Assembly: GCA_017405465.1 (NCBI GenBank)
Contig: JAFRAJ010000012.1
Location: forward strand, 1-50,327
Direction: 5' to 3'
Length of the DNA: 50,327 nt
Origin: Oscillospiraceae bacterium
Lineage (GTDB): Bacteria; Bacillota; Clostridia; Oscillospirales; Ruminococcaceae
Shown: one piece after another, positions 16,062 through 25,297 of the stretch
How the letters are laid out: each line of letters opens with the position of its first letter
How positions within the stretch are numbered: the stretch's first letter is position 1
Notes under the pieces: generated by a model
Databases searched by the model: none
Seen by the model: the letters and a program-made list of their open reading frames with translations, nothing else
What the model was told of the DNA's origin: nothing
Program-made: the position numbers and the translations under genes

Positions 16062-17866
16062 ATCATCCCCTCCGCGTTCCTGTCCGCTCTCGCGCCTTCC
16101 ACCGCATTCTTTCCGTAAGGGAATGCTATCCAGTCGTCAAGGGACAGTCCTCCGGTGATCTCGACGGACCACCCGCCGTAGAGTATCCTTCCGATCTCCA
16201 CGTATTTCTTATACAGACGGTCGTTCTCATCAGCGGCAAGAACGTAACTGCGTCCGTTCTCCTCCCTGATGAACATTGCCTGTATAGCGAAGGTATCTCC
16301 CTGTCCGCCGCTGCCTTCTCCGAACTGTATCTCTCCCCCGTCCCAGGGCTGCAGTTCATCCTGGCAGTCCAGATCTGCGATGAACTGATAGTAGGAAACG
16401 TTTCCTCCGCTCGAATAGCTCATGGAATACTGTGTGGGATACTGCGAGATCTTCACTATGGTCCCGTCATATGTCATCCCGTTGGACCACATCATCACCG
16501 TTATATGATCTCCGACGCTTACCTCTGACAGCTGCATCTCCGATAAAGTGCTCATTATCTGGTAACCGTCGCCGCTGCTGACCTGTATCATCGGTTCTCC
16601 CTGTGAGGAGTAGGGGTCTCTTGCGGATACCACCACTCCGTCATGTGCAGCTCTTACGATGCCGTCTCCGGCAGACTGTCTTGCTTCTTTCCAGTCCAGT
16701 TCCGCCTGAGCTACATCTATCCTCAGGCTTCTCACCAGGCTGTTCTGTTCCTGGAGCATGCGGCTGATCTCGCTCTGGGAATATCTTTCAGTCTCCGGAA
16801 CTTCCGCGCTGGCCCGTTCCTTCTTGAAATTGAGCACCGGCTTTATGAGTTCGTCGGGAGACTCTTCAATCTTTCCGTTCATCTCGTCGACGCCGTATAC
16901 CGTAGAGAACGTGAATACAGGTTCCTCTTCGTCATCCTCATGACGGAAGAAAGTCTCCAGCCATCTCTTGCGTGGAATACCGTTCTCTTCCGGTCTGTTG
17001 CTGACGGATGCGATCTGCACGCTGTCCATGTCGATGCAATGAGCCCAGATGCGGAATATGAATTCTCTCTGCGGCTGCACTTCTTTCCCCGGAGGTGTCG
17101 GCTCCGGATCGTCCGGGTCTTCCGGATCTTCGGGATCAGAAGGCTCACCCGGATCAACTGGCGCGTCCGGATCAACAGGCACTGACGGATCTTCCGGATC
17201 CGCAGGCACTTCTTCGTCATCATGCTCCGGAACGACAGGTTCAGGAAGTATCGCATCCGGATCATAGTTCAGCAGTGTCTCGAAGGTCCTTCTCGTGATA
17301 GGCGTATCGGTGTTGACGTCTATGAGTATCCTCCTGACCTGTCCGTCGATTACCTCGAGCACTGATCTTTCCCCGGAGACGATAACGAGCTGGCCGTCTT
17401 CGCTGACAGCGATGTCCACCGGATCAGGATAGAGCTTCCTCTCCGGCTCCGGCTTCTGATTCGGGCGGAATGTCTTTATATATGCGAGCCTCTCCTCGGC
17501 ATTGGAGAGATCCCTTCTCGCCATCTCATACTGGATGCGACAGTCATCCGCTCTCAGTTCCGCCTGAGCGGTGTCATACTGGATGAGCGGATCGCCTTTT
17601 TTAACTCTGTCTCCTTCCGAGACATATATCTTCTGGATAAGCATGCTGGTGTCGTTCCACACCTGCTGGATGCCTCCCTGGCTTATCTGGCCGTATCCCT
17701 GAGAGCCGTAATCTATCCATGTGTCTGCGATGTTCATGACCTGGATCACTCCGACGGAGCGGTTCCTGTTGATGATCGCTCTGGCTCCGAACATGGCTCC
17801 GGCCAGCACTGTGATCACAGCAGTGATCACCAGCGCTTTGCGGAGGGCTGAACCTTTTTTCTTCAT
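16055..17866 (-). CDS. membrane-fusion (HlyD/MacA-like) adaptor with a long insertion
   Basis: The 603-residue protein has an N-terminal anchor (about 10-30), a first biotinyl-lipoyl half (about 75-100, VSEGDRVKKGDPL), an ascending helix (101-131), then an unusual insertion (about 132-362), the returning helix (363-399), the second lipoyl half (about 400-425) and beta-barrel domains. The insertion lies where the tip of the alpha-hairpin should be and contains an acidic Pro-Asp-rich linker (about 203-264, bases 17075-17260) flanked by possibly folded segments. Most Gram-positive adaptors are near 400 residues. It overlaps the ATPase gene by 4 bases and the permease gene by 7 bases. Confidence 0.85.
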   Translation of the reverse strand: MKKKGSALRKALVITAVITVLAGAMFGARAIINRNRSVGVIQVMNIADTWIDYGSQGYGQISQGGIQQVWNDTSMLIQKIYVSEGDRVKKGDPLIQYDTAQAELRADDCRIQYEMARRDLSNAEERLAYIKTFRPNQKPEPERKLYPDPVDIAVSEDGQLVIVSGERSVLEVIDGQVRRILIDVNTDTPITRRTFETLLNYDPDAILPEPVVPEHDDEEVPADPEDPSVPVDPDAPVDPGEPSDPEDPEDPDDPEPTPPGKEVQPQREFIFRIWAHCIDMDSVQIASVSNRPEENGIPRKRWLETFFRHEDDEEEPVFTFSTVYGVDEMNGKIEESPDELIKPVLNFKKERASAEVPETERYSQSEISRMLQEQNSLVRSLRIDVAQAELDWKEARQSAGDGIVRAAHDGVVVSARDPYSSQGEPMIQVSSGDGYQIMSTLSEMQLSEVSVGDHITVMMWSNGMTYDGTIVKISQYPTQYSMSYSSGGNVSYYQFIADLDCQDELQPWDGGEIQFGEGSGGQGDTFAIQAMFIREENGRSYVLAADENDRLYKKYVEIGRILYGGWSVEITGGLSLDDWIAFPYGKNAVEGARADRNAEGMIW

Positions 17867-18558
17867 TTGATCCCTCCTTCTCCGGAGATATCGCCTTCCG
17901 TGAGCACTCCGTCGTTCATAAGAAGGACCCTGTGCGCATACCTTGCGACGCCTCGCTCATGAGTGATCATGACGATGGTCATTCCCTGCCTGTTCAGATC
18001 GCAGAACAGATCCATCAGCTGTTCTCCGCTCTTGGAGTCGAGCGCCCCTGTGGGCTCGTCAGCCAGCAGGATACTGGGATCGTTCACTATTGCCCTTGCC
18101 ACTGCGACCCTCTGCTTCTGGCCTCCCGACAGCTGTGTCGGGAGAAAGTCGGCTCTGTCAGAGAGTCCTACCCGGTCCAGCGCTTCCCTTGCCCTGCGTT
18201 CCCTTTCCGCCGCCGGTACGTTGGCATACACAAGAGGCAGCGCGACGTTCTGCGCCGCCGTCTCTCTCGGAAGCAGATTGAACTGCTGAAACACGAAACC
18301 GACTCCGCGGTTCCTGAGATCCGAGAGCCCGTCGTCCGTCATGGAAGCCACATCTTCACCGTTGAACAGATATGTTCCGCTGGTAGGTCTGTCCAGACAT
18401 CCGATTATATTCATAAGCGTGGACTTTCCGCTTCCGGAAGGTCCCATTATAGAAACGAATTCTCCTTCGTCTACCGAAAGACACACGTCATGAAGCACCG
18501 GCACTTCCATCTCTCCGTTGACGTAGGTCTTGCAGAGATCCTTTATGTCGATGATCAT
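17863..18558 (-). CDS. MacB/LolD-type ABC transporter ATPase
   Basis: The 231-residue protein has Walker A GPSGSGKST, the signature LSGGQKQRVAVARAI and Walker B ILLADEPTGALD followed by the H-loop ITHE. FVFQQFNLLP in the Q-loop region is typical of the MacB/LolD/FtsE group. It powers the neighbouring permease. It overlaps both adaptor genes by 4 bases, giving a tightly coupled operon of adaptor, ATPase, adaptor and permease. Confidence 0.93.
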   Translation of the reverse strand: MIIDIKDLCKTYVNGEMEVPVLHDVCLSVDEGEFVSIMGPSGSGKSTLMNIIGCLDRPTSGTYLFNGEDVASMTDDGLSDLRNRGVGFVFQQFNLLPRETAAQNVALPLVYANVPAAERERRAREALDRVGLSDRADFLPTQLSGGQKQRVAVARAIVNDPSILLADEPTGALDSKSGEQLMDLFCDLNRQGMTIVMITHERGVARYAHRVLLMNDGVLTEGDISGEGGIK

Positions 18559-19769
18559 TCGCCGGCCCCCTCGTCTTCTGCGGACCAGTCTTCTTCAGGG
18601 ACTTCCTCAGGCTCCGGGATGAATTCGGCGAAGCCTTCTCCGCCGTCATCTGTCCATGTGCCTTCCTCCTCATAGCTGTATTCCGTAGTGGTCTTCATCC
18701 CGTCGGAGATCGTTCCGTCGGGGTATGCTATCCAGTCACTGACTGTGAGTCCCTCAAGGACCTGCCAGCTTCCTGTATCTTCGGCATATTCTCCCAGGAC
18801 CAGATGTTTCTTCCTGATCCTCCCGTTGTTTTCCGCCCACACGTAGGGGTCGCTGCCTCCCGCACCGACGATATAGTCTCCGAACAGCCAGAGTCCGGTC
18901 CTGGCCCCTGCCGGTTCCATTATCACGTGCTGTCCCAGGAACAGACCGGTGCTGTCCTGCAGCTCGACGTAGAAGTAATATCTGGATCCTTTGTCGGACT
19001 CCTGTCCTCCGATGTAATAGCCTCCATTTTCATCCTGTGCCGTCTGGCCGGTATCTATCCTGGACACTGTCCCCTGCCAGGTCCTGTCATCTATGCGGCT
19101 CCTCACCGTCACAGGCGTCCCCTGGGGGAACTGGGCGATATTGAGCTCGCTGATCTTCCCTTTTACTACGAAGTCTCCGGCTTTCATGACTGTGATGTAG
19201 ACATCGCTTCCTTCCGTTCCGTCTGAAACGCTCTTGACTGTTCCGTCAACAGGACAGATGACGTCCGTGTTGCCCAGCGAAGCCTCGAGACTGTTCAGTT
19301 CATTGCGGAGGGCTTTTATCCTGTATTCAGTCTGCAGGTTCTGGTTGCGGAGCCTCTGTCTCTCCAGGCTGTCTTCTGTGATAGCTATCAGTTCATTGTT
19401 GCTGGTTATGGACGCCTGTTCCCTTCTGATGTCCAGTTCCTTCTGGGATATCTGGAGCTTAACGGAATCCATGTCGTAGGAGAAGAGCCTGTCTCCGGCT
19501 TTTACGGTGTCTCCTTCCTGGACGTAGGTCTCCCTTACAGTCTTGGAACTGTCCTTGCGGAACTCCACCGTCTCCTGAGGCTCCACGACTCCGCTGTATC
19601 TGGCTGAGCTTCCCGAACCGAACTGGGACACGGAGCTCACCGGCATCACATATACCGCACTGCCGCTGTTCCTTCCCGAGACTATATACCATATGCCTGC
19701 GCCGGCCGCTGCGATAGCTACGACTGCCGCAGCTATGATCCATATGCGTTTCCTGCGTCTGTTCTCCAT
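18555..19769 (-). CDS. membrane-fusion adaptor (MacA-like), first gene of operon
   Basis: With the start at 19769 (MENRRRKR..., preceded by AGAGG) the protein has 404 residues; a longer frame upstream lacks a signal-like N-terminus. It has a basic start, one membrane helix (about 8-28), lipoyl halves around VQEGDTVKAGDRLFSYD and DVICPVDGTVKSVSDG, a short helical hairpin between them, and beta-barrel domains. The C-terminus is acidic (Glu/Asp-rich over the last 40 residues). Having two adaptors for one ATPase-permease pair suggests a hetero-oligomeric adaptor ring. Confidence 0.87.
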   Translation of the reverse strand: MENRRRKRIWIIAAAVVAIAAAGAGIWYIVSGRNSGSAVYVMPVSSVSQFGSGSSARYSGVVEPQETVEFRKDSSKTVRETYVQEGDTVKAGDRLFSYDMDSVKLQISQKELDIRREQASITSNNELIAITEDSLERQRLRNQNLQTEYRIKALRNELNSLEASLGNTDVICPVDGTVKSVSDGTEGSDVYITVMKAGDFVVKGKISELNIAQFPQGTPVTVRSRIDDRTWQGTVSRIDTGQTAQDENGGYYIGGQESDKGSRYYFYVELQDSTGLFLGQHVIMEPAGARTGLWLFGDYIVGAGGSDPYVWAENNGRIRKKHLVLGEYAEDTGSWQVLEGLTVSDWIAYPDGTISDGMKTTTEYSYEEEGTWTDDGGEGFAEFIPEPEEVPEEDWSAEDEGAGE

Positions 19770-19875
19770 AAAAACAGGACCTCTTTTCCTTTTTGCTCTC
19801 CCCAAAAAAAGGGATCTGTCTAATATAAGTGTCTCCGCCGCATGCTTTTGTTGCGCACACGGCGGATATGTTTTT
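19770..19875. other. spacer with a GC hairpin before the export operon
   Basis: CCGCCG and CGGCGG at about 19836-19866 form a hairpin. It is followed by ATATGTTTTTT on the + strand but not by a T-run on the - strand, where the genes lie. It may be a weak terminator for the L,D-transpeptidase transcript or a stop for antisense transcription. No clear promoter for the export operon was found. Confidence 0.35.
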
Positions 19876-21117
19876 TCAGTTCTTCCAGGGATTCTTGTCG
19901 TCAGGGTCGGTCGGATCCCATCCCCTGAATGGGCTGGATTCATCTATCTTCATCATGGAGGGTTTTCCGAGCGGTCCCGGATTCTCTGCATCATCATAGA
20001 ACGTTACCATAGTCCCGTTGGGACAGTGCGTGAATATCCACATGACGTCTCTGACGCAAAGCCTGACGCAGCCCATGGATGCGGATTCTCCGAGCTTGTT
20101 GAACTCCTCGTACTCCAGTTTCCACCTGATCGGACTGAAGTAGGGCACTGAATGGAACAGGGTAGATCCTTCTATGCCGTACGCGAACAGTCCGTATACA
20201 TCTCCGTAAAGCGGCCACCACGGGAATTCCGGATCCCACTTGCTGTCTGTAGGATCGTCGTAAGTGTAATAGGTCCCGAGAGGCGTGTCCTCTCCCGTTG
20301 AGCATATCATCGCCCTTACAGGCACTGTATACTCGCCACTGCTGTCTCTCTCATAGACTGTCAGCGTGTTTGCAGCCCTGTTGACCTTGACGGCGTATTT
20401 CCTGATACCGTCGGAAGGCACTGCCGCTGGAGCAAAATCCTCCACCGTGACTGTGTAGGAGGCTTCGGTGACATGTCCGTTCTTATCGGAAGCAGAGATC
20501 TTCACTGAGTACTGCCCGGGCACTGAGCTGTTCACATCGGAATCCACGGTATATTTCACAGCTCCTTCTGCGGGGTCTTCCACCGCTATTATATTCATCT
20601 CGGGATCGAACTTCTCTCCGGTGAACACTATCATGTCAGGCCACGCCAGGACCACCTGCGGTCCCGTGTTGTCTTCGACCATAAAGATGCCGGTGACTTC
20701 CCTGGTTACTTCTCTTCCCCGGCTGTCGGATGTACTGAGTCTGTAGACGATCCTGTACTCCCCGGTCCTGGACGTGTCTATCGTCTTTCCCTGCACCATC
20801 TCGATGGAGCATCCTCTCGCGGACACGAGAGAAAGCGGATCCACTTCCACATTCGACAGTTCAAAAGTTCCGCCTTTATCATTGACAGTATATGTCACGC
20901 CGGGATAGATCTCCCGGACGCGTTCGCTGTCCAGGAAGTCTAGTTCCATGGATCCGACGGCAGATCTGTGCGATACGATGAATCTTACCGCAGCCCTGAT
21001 TCCCAGGAATATCCCCGTCAGCAGAGCAACGAGAACGATCAGTCCTACTGCTCTTCTGGCAGCATATACGCTTTTTTTCTTTTTTCCTTTCACAGTCCTG
21101 TACCTTCCTCTTTGCAC
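19876..21117 (-). CDS. L,D-transpeptidase (YkuD) with Ig-like domains
   Basis: The 413-residue protein has a basic cytoplasmic start, one membrane helix (about 22-46), two beta-sandwich (Ig-like/DUF5011-like) repeats (about 60-150 and 152-228) and a YkuD catalytic domain (about 240-375). The active site is seen as FHSVPY (His322) and SMGCVR (Cys350, Arg352). It would form 3-3 crosslinks in peptidoglycan, or attach proteins to it, on the outer face. The C-terminal tail is acidic and Pro-rich. It lies 38 bases after mfd. Confidence 0.9.
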   Translation of the reverse strand: MQRGRYRTVKGKKKKSVYAARRAVGLIVLVALLTGIFLGIRAAVRFIVSHRSAVGSMELDFLDSERVREIYPGVTYTVNDKGGTFELSNVEVDPLSLVSARGCSIEMVQGKTIDTSRTGEYRIVYRLSTSDSRGREVTREVTGIFMVEDNTGPQVVLAWPDMIVFTGEKFDPEMNIIAVEDPAEGAVKYTVDSDVNSSVPGQYSVKISASDKNGHVTEASYTVTVEDFAPAAVPSDGIRKYAVKVNRAANTLTVYERDSSGEYTVPVRAMICSTGEDTPLGTYYTYDDPTDSKWDPEFPWWPLYGDVYGLFAYGIEGSTLFHSVPYFSPIRWKLEYEEFNKLGESASMGCVRLCVRDVMWIFTHCPNGTMVTFYDDAENPGPLGKPSMMKIDESSPFRGWDPTDPDDKNPWKN

Positions 21118-21155
21118 CGGAGCCGCTTCAGCGGCATGTACTTATCCGGACATTG

Positions 21156-24100
21156 TCAGACCGTAACGCCTGTCTGCGCCTCCCTCAGCGCGTCAAGAAC
21201 AGCGAACACGTCCTCCAGCGGATCCTGCGGATCCACGTCGCTGATGGTCAGGTAGCTCTTGCCTCTCGCAGAGTAGAACACCCTTCCCGGAAGTGCTTTC
21301 GCTGCGGCTCTGAGTGCTTCCTCAGATAGTCCGTCGATATACATAAGCACCGCCCCGTTGCTGCTCTTGATCTCATAGAACCCGAGTTTCACTGCGTTCG
21401 CCCTTGCGGAAGAGACGCTGCACAGCTGTCTCACGCATTCCGGGAGCGGACCGAATCTGTCTCTGAGCTCGCTCACTACCTCATCGTAGTCCTCTTTGCA
21501 GGTTATATCTGCTATGCGCTTGTACATCTCGATCCTGCTCTCGATGTCCTCTATATAATCCTCCGGGATATATGCCGACATCCTGAGGTCTATCCTGCAT
21601 TCCGTTTCCTTCTTGGGAGCTTCAGTTCCCTGCTCATCGCTTACCGCCTGCTCCAGCAGCCTGATATATGTCTCATATCCAACGTTCTGTATGTGTCCGC
21701 TCTGCCTTGCAGACAGAACGCTTCCCGCTCCGCGGATCTGAAGGTCCCTCATCGCGATCTTGAAACCGGACCCGAAAGCCGTGAAGTCTCTTATCGCAGC
21801 CAGTCTCTTGGCGGACACCTCGTTAAGGACCTTGTCCTTGCGGAAAAGCAGCCACGCATATGCTCTCCTGCTGCTTCTTCCGACACGGCCTCTGAGCTGG
21901 TACAGCTGCGCCAGTCCCAGATTATCGGCATCCTCTATTATCAGCGTATTGCAGTTGGAGATATCAACACCTGTCTCAATGATAGTGGTGCAAACGAGAA
22001 CATCGCATTCCCCCTCCACCATATGTCTCCAGACTTCAGAGAGCTGCTGTTCGTTCATCTGTCCGTGGGCTATCTCTATCCTGGCTTCAGGGACCATCTC
22101 CATGAGCTGGGCAGCGGTCCTCTCTATGGTCTCCACCCTGTTGTGCAGGTAGTAGACCTGACCTCCTCTGGAAAGTTCTCTTCTTATGGCGTTCCTGACG
22201 GTGTCCGGGTCATACTCTGTCACATAGGTCTGCACCGGATGCCTGTCCACCGGCGGGTTCTCTATCGTGCTCATGTCCCTGATGCCGCTCATGGCCATAT
22301 TCAGGGTCCTCGGGATAGGCGTAGCCGACAGCGTCAGCACATCGACGCCGGGGAACTTCTCCTTGAGTTTCTCTTTATGTGCCACTCCGAAGCGCTGCTC
22401 TTCATCGATGATCAGAAGTCCGAGTTTTTTGAACTCGACGTCTTTCTGCAGCAGTCTGTGGGTGCCGATGGCGATATCCACCGTACCGTTGCGTATCCCT
22501 GCTATCCCGGCTTTTATCGCTTTCGCGTCCGCGAATCTTGAGAGCAGAGCAGTCCTTACCGGGAAAGGATCCATCCTCTCCAGTACGGTCTGATAGTGCT
22601 GCCAGGCCAGGATCGTGGTCGGGACCAGTATCGCGACCTGATAACCGTCGCTCACGCATTTGAATGCGGCTCTGAGCGCCACCTCGGTCTTGCCGACACC
22701 GACATCTCCGCAGAGCAGCCTGTCCATGGGTCTGGGACTCTCCATGTCATGCTTGATCTCTTCCGCGCTGCGCAGCTGATCTTCAGTCTCTTCGTAGGGG
22801 AATCTGGCTTCGAAGTCTCTCTGCCACTCAGTGTCAGATGAGAACATTATCCCCTCAGCCTGCTGTCTCTTGGCGTACAGCTCTATCAGTTCCTTGGCCA
22901 TCTCTCTGACGGAACGGTAGACCTTCTGCTTGGTCTTCTTCCATTCGTCGGAGTTCAGTTTGTTCAGAGTGACGTTCGCGTCATCCTTGCCGGAGATGTA
23001 CGGGCTCACCATATCTAGACTGGTGACCGGCACGTACAGCATGTCCCCGCCGCGGTAGCGGAGCGTTATGTAATCCGCCACATACCCGTGGTGGTCTATC
23101 CTCTTTATTCCGTCAAAGACTCCTATACCGTGATTCCTGTGAACGACATAGTCTCCCTTGTTAAGGTCTTCAAGACTTCCGAAATCGTCGGAAGGCCTGC
23201 GGTTCTCCCTCCTCGGCGCTGATCTGCGCTCTTCGTTGGAAGAGGTTATGACCGCAAGTTTCAGAGGGCCGAATTCGAACCCGGACGACAGGGAACCTCC
23301 TGTCACTGCGACATGTCCCTCAGCGGACAGCGAGGCTCTCGTGACCTCAGTCTCGAAGCCCTCATCCTCCAGGTCTCCTCTGACCGCGTCCGCGGCTCTT
23401 TCGGTGCCTGTAAATATGACGCAGCTGAATCCGATGTTCCTGTATGCGCGCAGGTCGTCAGCCAGGACCGCGATCTCTCCGCTCCATCTCGGCACTGTAT
23501 TGGAGTTTATATTGACTATCGCCGAGAGCACCCTCTCACCGACAGCTCTCGTGAAGGTCTCGCACAGCACTCTGTCATGCTGTCTGAATATCTCCTGCAT
23601 ATCGGCATAGAAACTGCCGAGCTGTCTCGTGTAGAGGCCTTTCTGGGAGTAATCCTCAATGTCGAAGGTGTGGCGCTGCATGAGGTTCTTGTATCTCTCT
23701 TCCAGCTCCACAGGCTCGGACAGGAACAGTACCGCGTCCTCCATATAATCGGATAGCGTTTCAGGCTTCTCGTAGCATATGTTGAGATACCTGTCCGCGC
23801 ATGCGGGCAAGATCCCTTCCTTCAGTTCCTGCAGGTCAGAACTCACTGTATCCTTTAGTGTTCCTTCTTTGAGGGACTCGAGGAATCTCTCCGCTCTTTC
23901 CATATCTTCATCACGGAAGGATATCTCCCTGGCCGGAGAGACTGTCATCTCTTCCCTGTCTGCAGTGCGGCGCTGATTCTCCGGTGAGAATTCCGATATG
24001 CGGTCGACCTCGTCTCCGAACAGTTCGATCCTCAGCGGAACGTCGCTGTCGGTCGGAAAGATGTCTGTGATATCTCCTCTTACGGCATACTGGCCTCTGC

Positions 24101-24602
24101 CTTCCACCCTCTCCGTCCGGGTGTATCCCGCGTCCAGCAGGAACATGCCGAGTTCCCTCTGGTCCACTCTGTCTCCTCTGGAGATCTTTCTCAGTCTGGA
24201 GAGATACACGCTCTTGGGCATCGTGAGAAGACAGAGCGCTTCCACAGAACAGCAGATGACGTCCAGTTCCCCTTTTGCAGCCCTTCCCAGCACGGAGAGC
24301 CTTGCGGTCTCCTCCTCTCTGGAAGCTCCTTCCACATCAAGAAGAGTTATCTCCCTGGAACCGAGAGCTTCTGCTCTGGCAAAGCCCAGAGTCCTTATGT
24401 CCTGTGCGGACCGGAAAGCATCCGCATCGTTGGCAAAAACAGCGATGACCTGCCTGCCGGTGTTCATAGCGAACGCAGCAGCGCATACCGCACGGTGTAT
24501 CCTGTGCGCACCGAAAAGCGCCGATGCTCTCTTCCTTCCTTTGAGAGAACCGGCCAGTTCCTTTATCTGATCGCTCGCAGCGATCGCTTCGAGGATTGTC
24601 AT
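21156..24602 (-). CDS. mfd: transcription-repair coupling factor Mfd
   Basis: Taking the start MTILEAIAAS at 24602 gives 1148 residues, normal for Mfd; a start at 24638 would overlap pth by 32 bases. The order is UvrB-like N-terminal domains, the RNA-polymerase-binding domain (around LNKGDYVVHRNHGIGVFDGI), a RecG-like helicase with GDVGVGKTEVALRAAF, the DEEQ box IIDEEQRFG and LRGRVGRSSRRAYA, and a C-terminal TRCF domain. It removes stalled RNA polymerase from damaged DNA and recruits UvrA. It follows pth by 4 bases, a common order in Bacillota (pth-mfd). Confidence 0.96.
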   Translation of the reverse strand: MTILEAIAASDQIKELAGSLKGRKRASALFGAHRIHRAVCAAAFAMNTGRQVIAVFANDADAFRSAQDIRTLGFARAEALGSREITLLDVEGASREEETARLSVLGRAAKGELDVICCSVEALCLLTMPKSVYLSRLRKISRGDRVDQRELGMFLLDAGYTRTERVEGRGQYAVRGDITDIFPTDSDVPLRIELFGDEVDRISEFSPENQRRTADREEMTVSPAREISFRDEDMERAERFLESLKEGTLKDTVSSDLQELKEGILPACADRYLNICYEKPETLSDYMEDAVLFLSEPVELEERYKNLMQRHTFDIEDYSQKGLYTRQLGSFYADMQEIFRQHDRVLCETFTRAVGERVLSAIVNINSNTVPRWSGEIAVLADDLRAYRNIGFSCVIFTGTERAADAVRGDLEDEGFETEVTRASLSAEGHVAVTGGSLSSGFEFGPLKLAVITSSNEERRSAPRRENRRPSDDFGSLEDLNKGDYVVHRNHGIGVFDGIKRIDHHGYVADYITLRYRGGDMLYVPVTSLDMVSPYISGKDDANVTLNKLNSDEWKKTKQKVYRSVREMAKELIELYAKRQQAEGIMFSSDTEWQRDFEARFPYEETEDQLRSAEEIKHDMESPRPMDRLLCGDVGVGKTEVALRAAFKCVSDGYQVAILVPTTILAWQHYQTVLERMDPFPVRTALLSRFADAKAIKAGIAGIRNGTVDIAIGTHRLLQKDVEFKKLGLLIIDEEQRFGVAHKEKLKEKFPGVDVLTLSATPIPRTLNMAMSGIRDMSTIENPPVDRHPVQTYVTEYDPDTVRNAIRRELSRGGQVYYLHNRVETIERTAAQLMEMVPEARIEIAHGQMNEQQLSEVWRHMVEGECDVLVCTTIIETGVDISNCNTLIIEDADNLGLAQLYQLRGRVGRSSRRAYAWLLFRKDKVLNEVSAKRLAAIRDFTAFGSGFKIAMRDLQIRGAGSVLSARQSGHIQNVGYETYIRLLEQAVSDEQGTEAPKKETECRIDLRMSAYIPEDYIEDIESRIEMYKRIADITCKEDYDEVVSELRDRFGPLPECVRQLCSVSSARANAVKLGFYEIKSSNGAVLMYIDGLSEEALRAAAKALPGRVFYSARGKSYLTISDVDPQDPLEDVFAVLDALREAQTGVTV

Positions 24603-24606
24603 CTGC

Positions 24607-25212
24607 TCACTTTCCCCTGTTGTATCTGCTCTGGGCAAGTTCCAGCCTGCCCTCCTTTATCAGATCCTGAGACGCCATGATCTCATCCATTCTGGACATG
24701 ATCGCTTCCATGTCTTCCTTTGAAGGACTGGACAGCACGAAATCCACCAGCTCATCACCGGAAGGAGTATTGTTGCCGACACCGATCTTTATCCTCGGGA
24801 ACTCGCTGCTTCCCAGTTGCGAGATTATGCTCTTGAGCCCGTTATGTCCTCCGGCTTCCCCTTTTGCCCTGATCCTTATGGTCCCAGCAGGAAGCGTGAT
24901 ATCGTCGCACATGACGATCACATGGTCGGCAGGGATCTTGTAGAATCTTGCCGCCTCTCCGATGGCGTCGCCTGAACGGTTCATATATGTCAGAGGTTTC
25001 ATGTAGAGGACCTGTCCGGCTTCCTCCCTGTGCAGGCATGTAAGAGCCTGGAACTTGACCCTGTTTACGCTGAAGCCCTTTTTCTTCGCGATATAGTCCA
25101 TGGCAATGAATCCCATGTTGTGACGGCTTCCGTCATACTTAGCGTCGGGATTACCGAGTCCCGCCACTATCCACTGGGCTCCGCCGCCCTTTCCGAACAG
25201 TTTTCCGAACAT
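24607..25212 (-). CDS. pth: peptidyl-tRNA hydrolase
   Basis: The start MFGKLFGKGG at 25212 gives a 201-residue protein; the longer open frame upstream is not protein-like. VAGLGNPDAKYDGSRHNMGF holds the conserved Asn21 and catalytic His31, MCDDITLP and GGHNGLKSI complete the active site. The enzyme releases peptides from peptidyl-tRNA after drop-off. It starts with about eight extra residues before the usual first strand. The gene is followed at once by mfd. Confidence 0.95.
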   Translation of the reverse strand: MFGKLFGKGGGAQWIVAGLGNPDAKYDGSRHNMGFIAMDYIAKKKGFSVNRVKFQALTCLHREEAGQVLYMKPLTYMNRSGDAIGEAARFYKIPADHVIVMCDDITLPAGTIRIRAKGEAGGHNGLKSIISQLGSSEFPRIKIGVGNNTPSGDELVDFVLSSPSKEDMEAIMSRMDEIMASQDLIKEGRLELAQSRYNRGK

Positions 25213-25242
25213 TTCTCTGATTCTCCGTTGCACACCGCATTG

Positions 25243-25265
25243 GCCGGCAGATATCATCTGCCGGC
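25243..25265 (-). repeat. 10-bp inverted repeat between lepA and pth
   Basis: GCCGGCAGAT (25243-25252) and ATCTGCCGGC (25256-25265) pair around ATC. On the - strand no T-run follows, so it may be a processing or attenuation hairpin between lepA and pth. Confidence 0.55.
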
Positions 25266-25297
25266 TGTGCTTATTTGTTTTGATATCCGTCTGAGTG

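Noticed and set aside
17049..17267. Gly/Ser-rich + strand frame resembling a collagen-like or silk repeat
   Set aside because: It is the complement of the Pro-Asp-rich linker codons in the long adaptor; the repeat comes from that linker.
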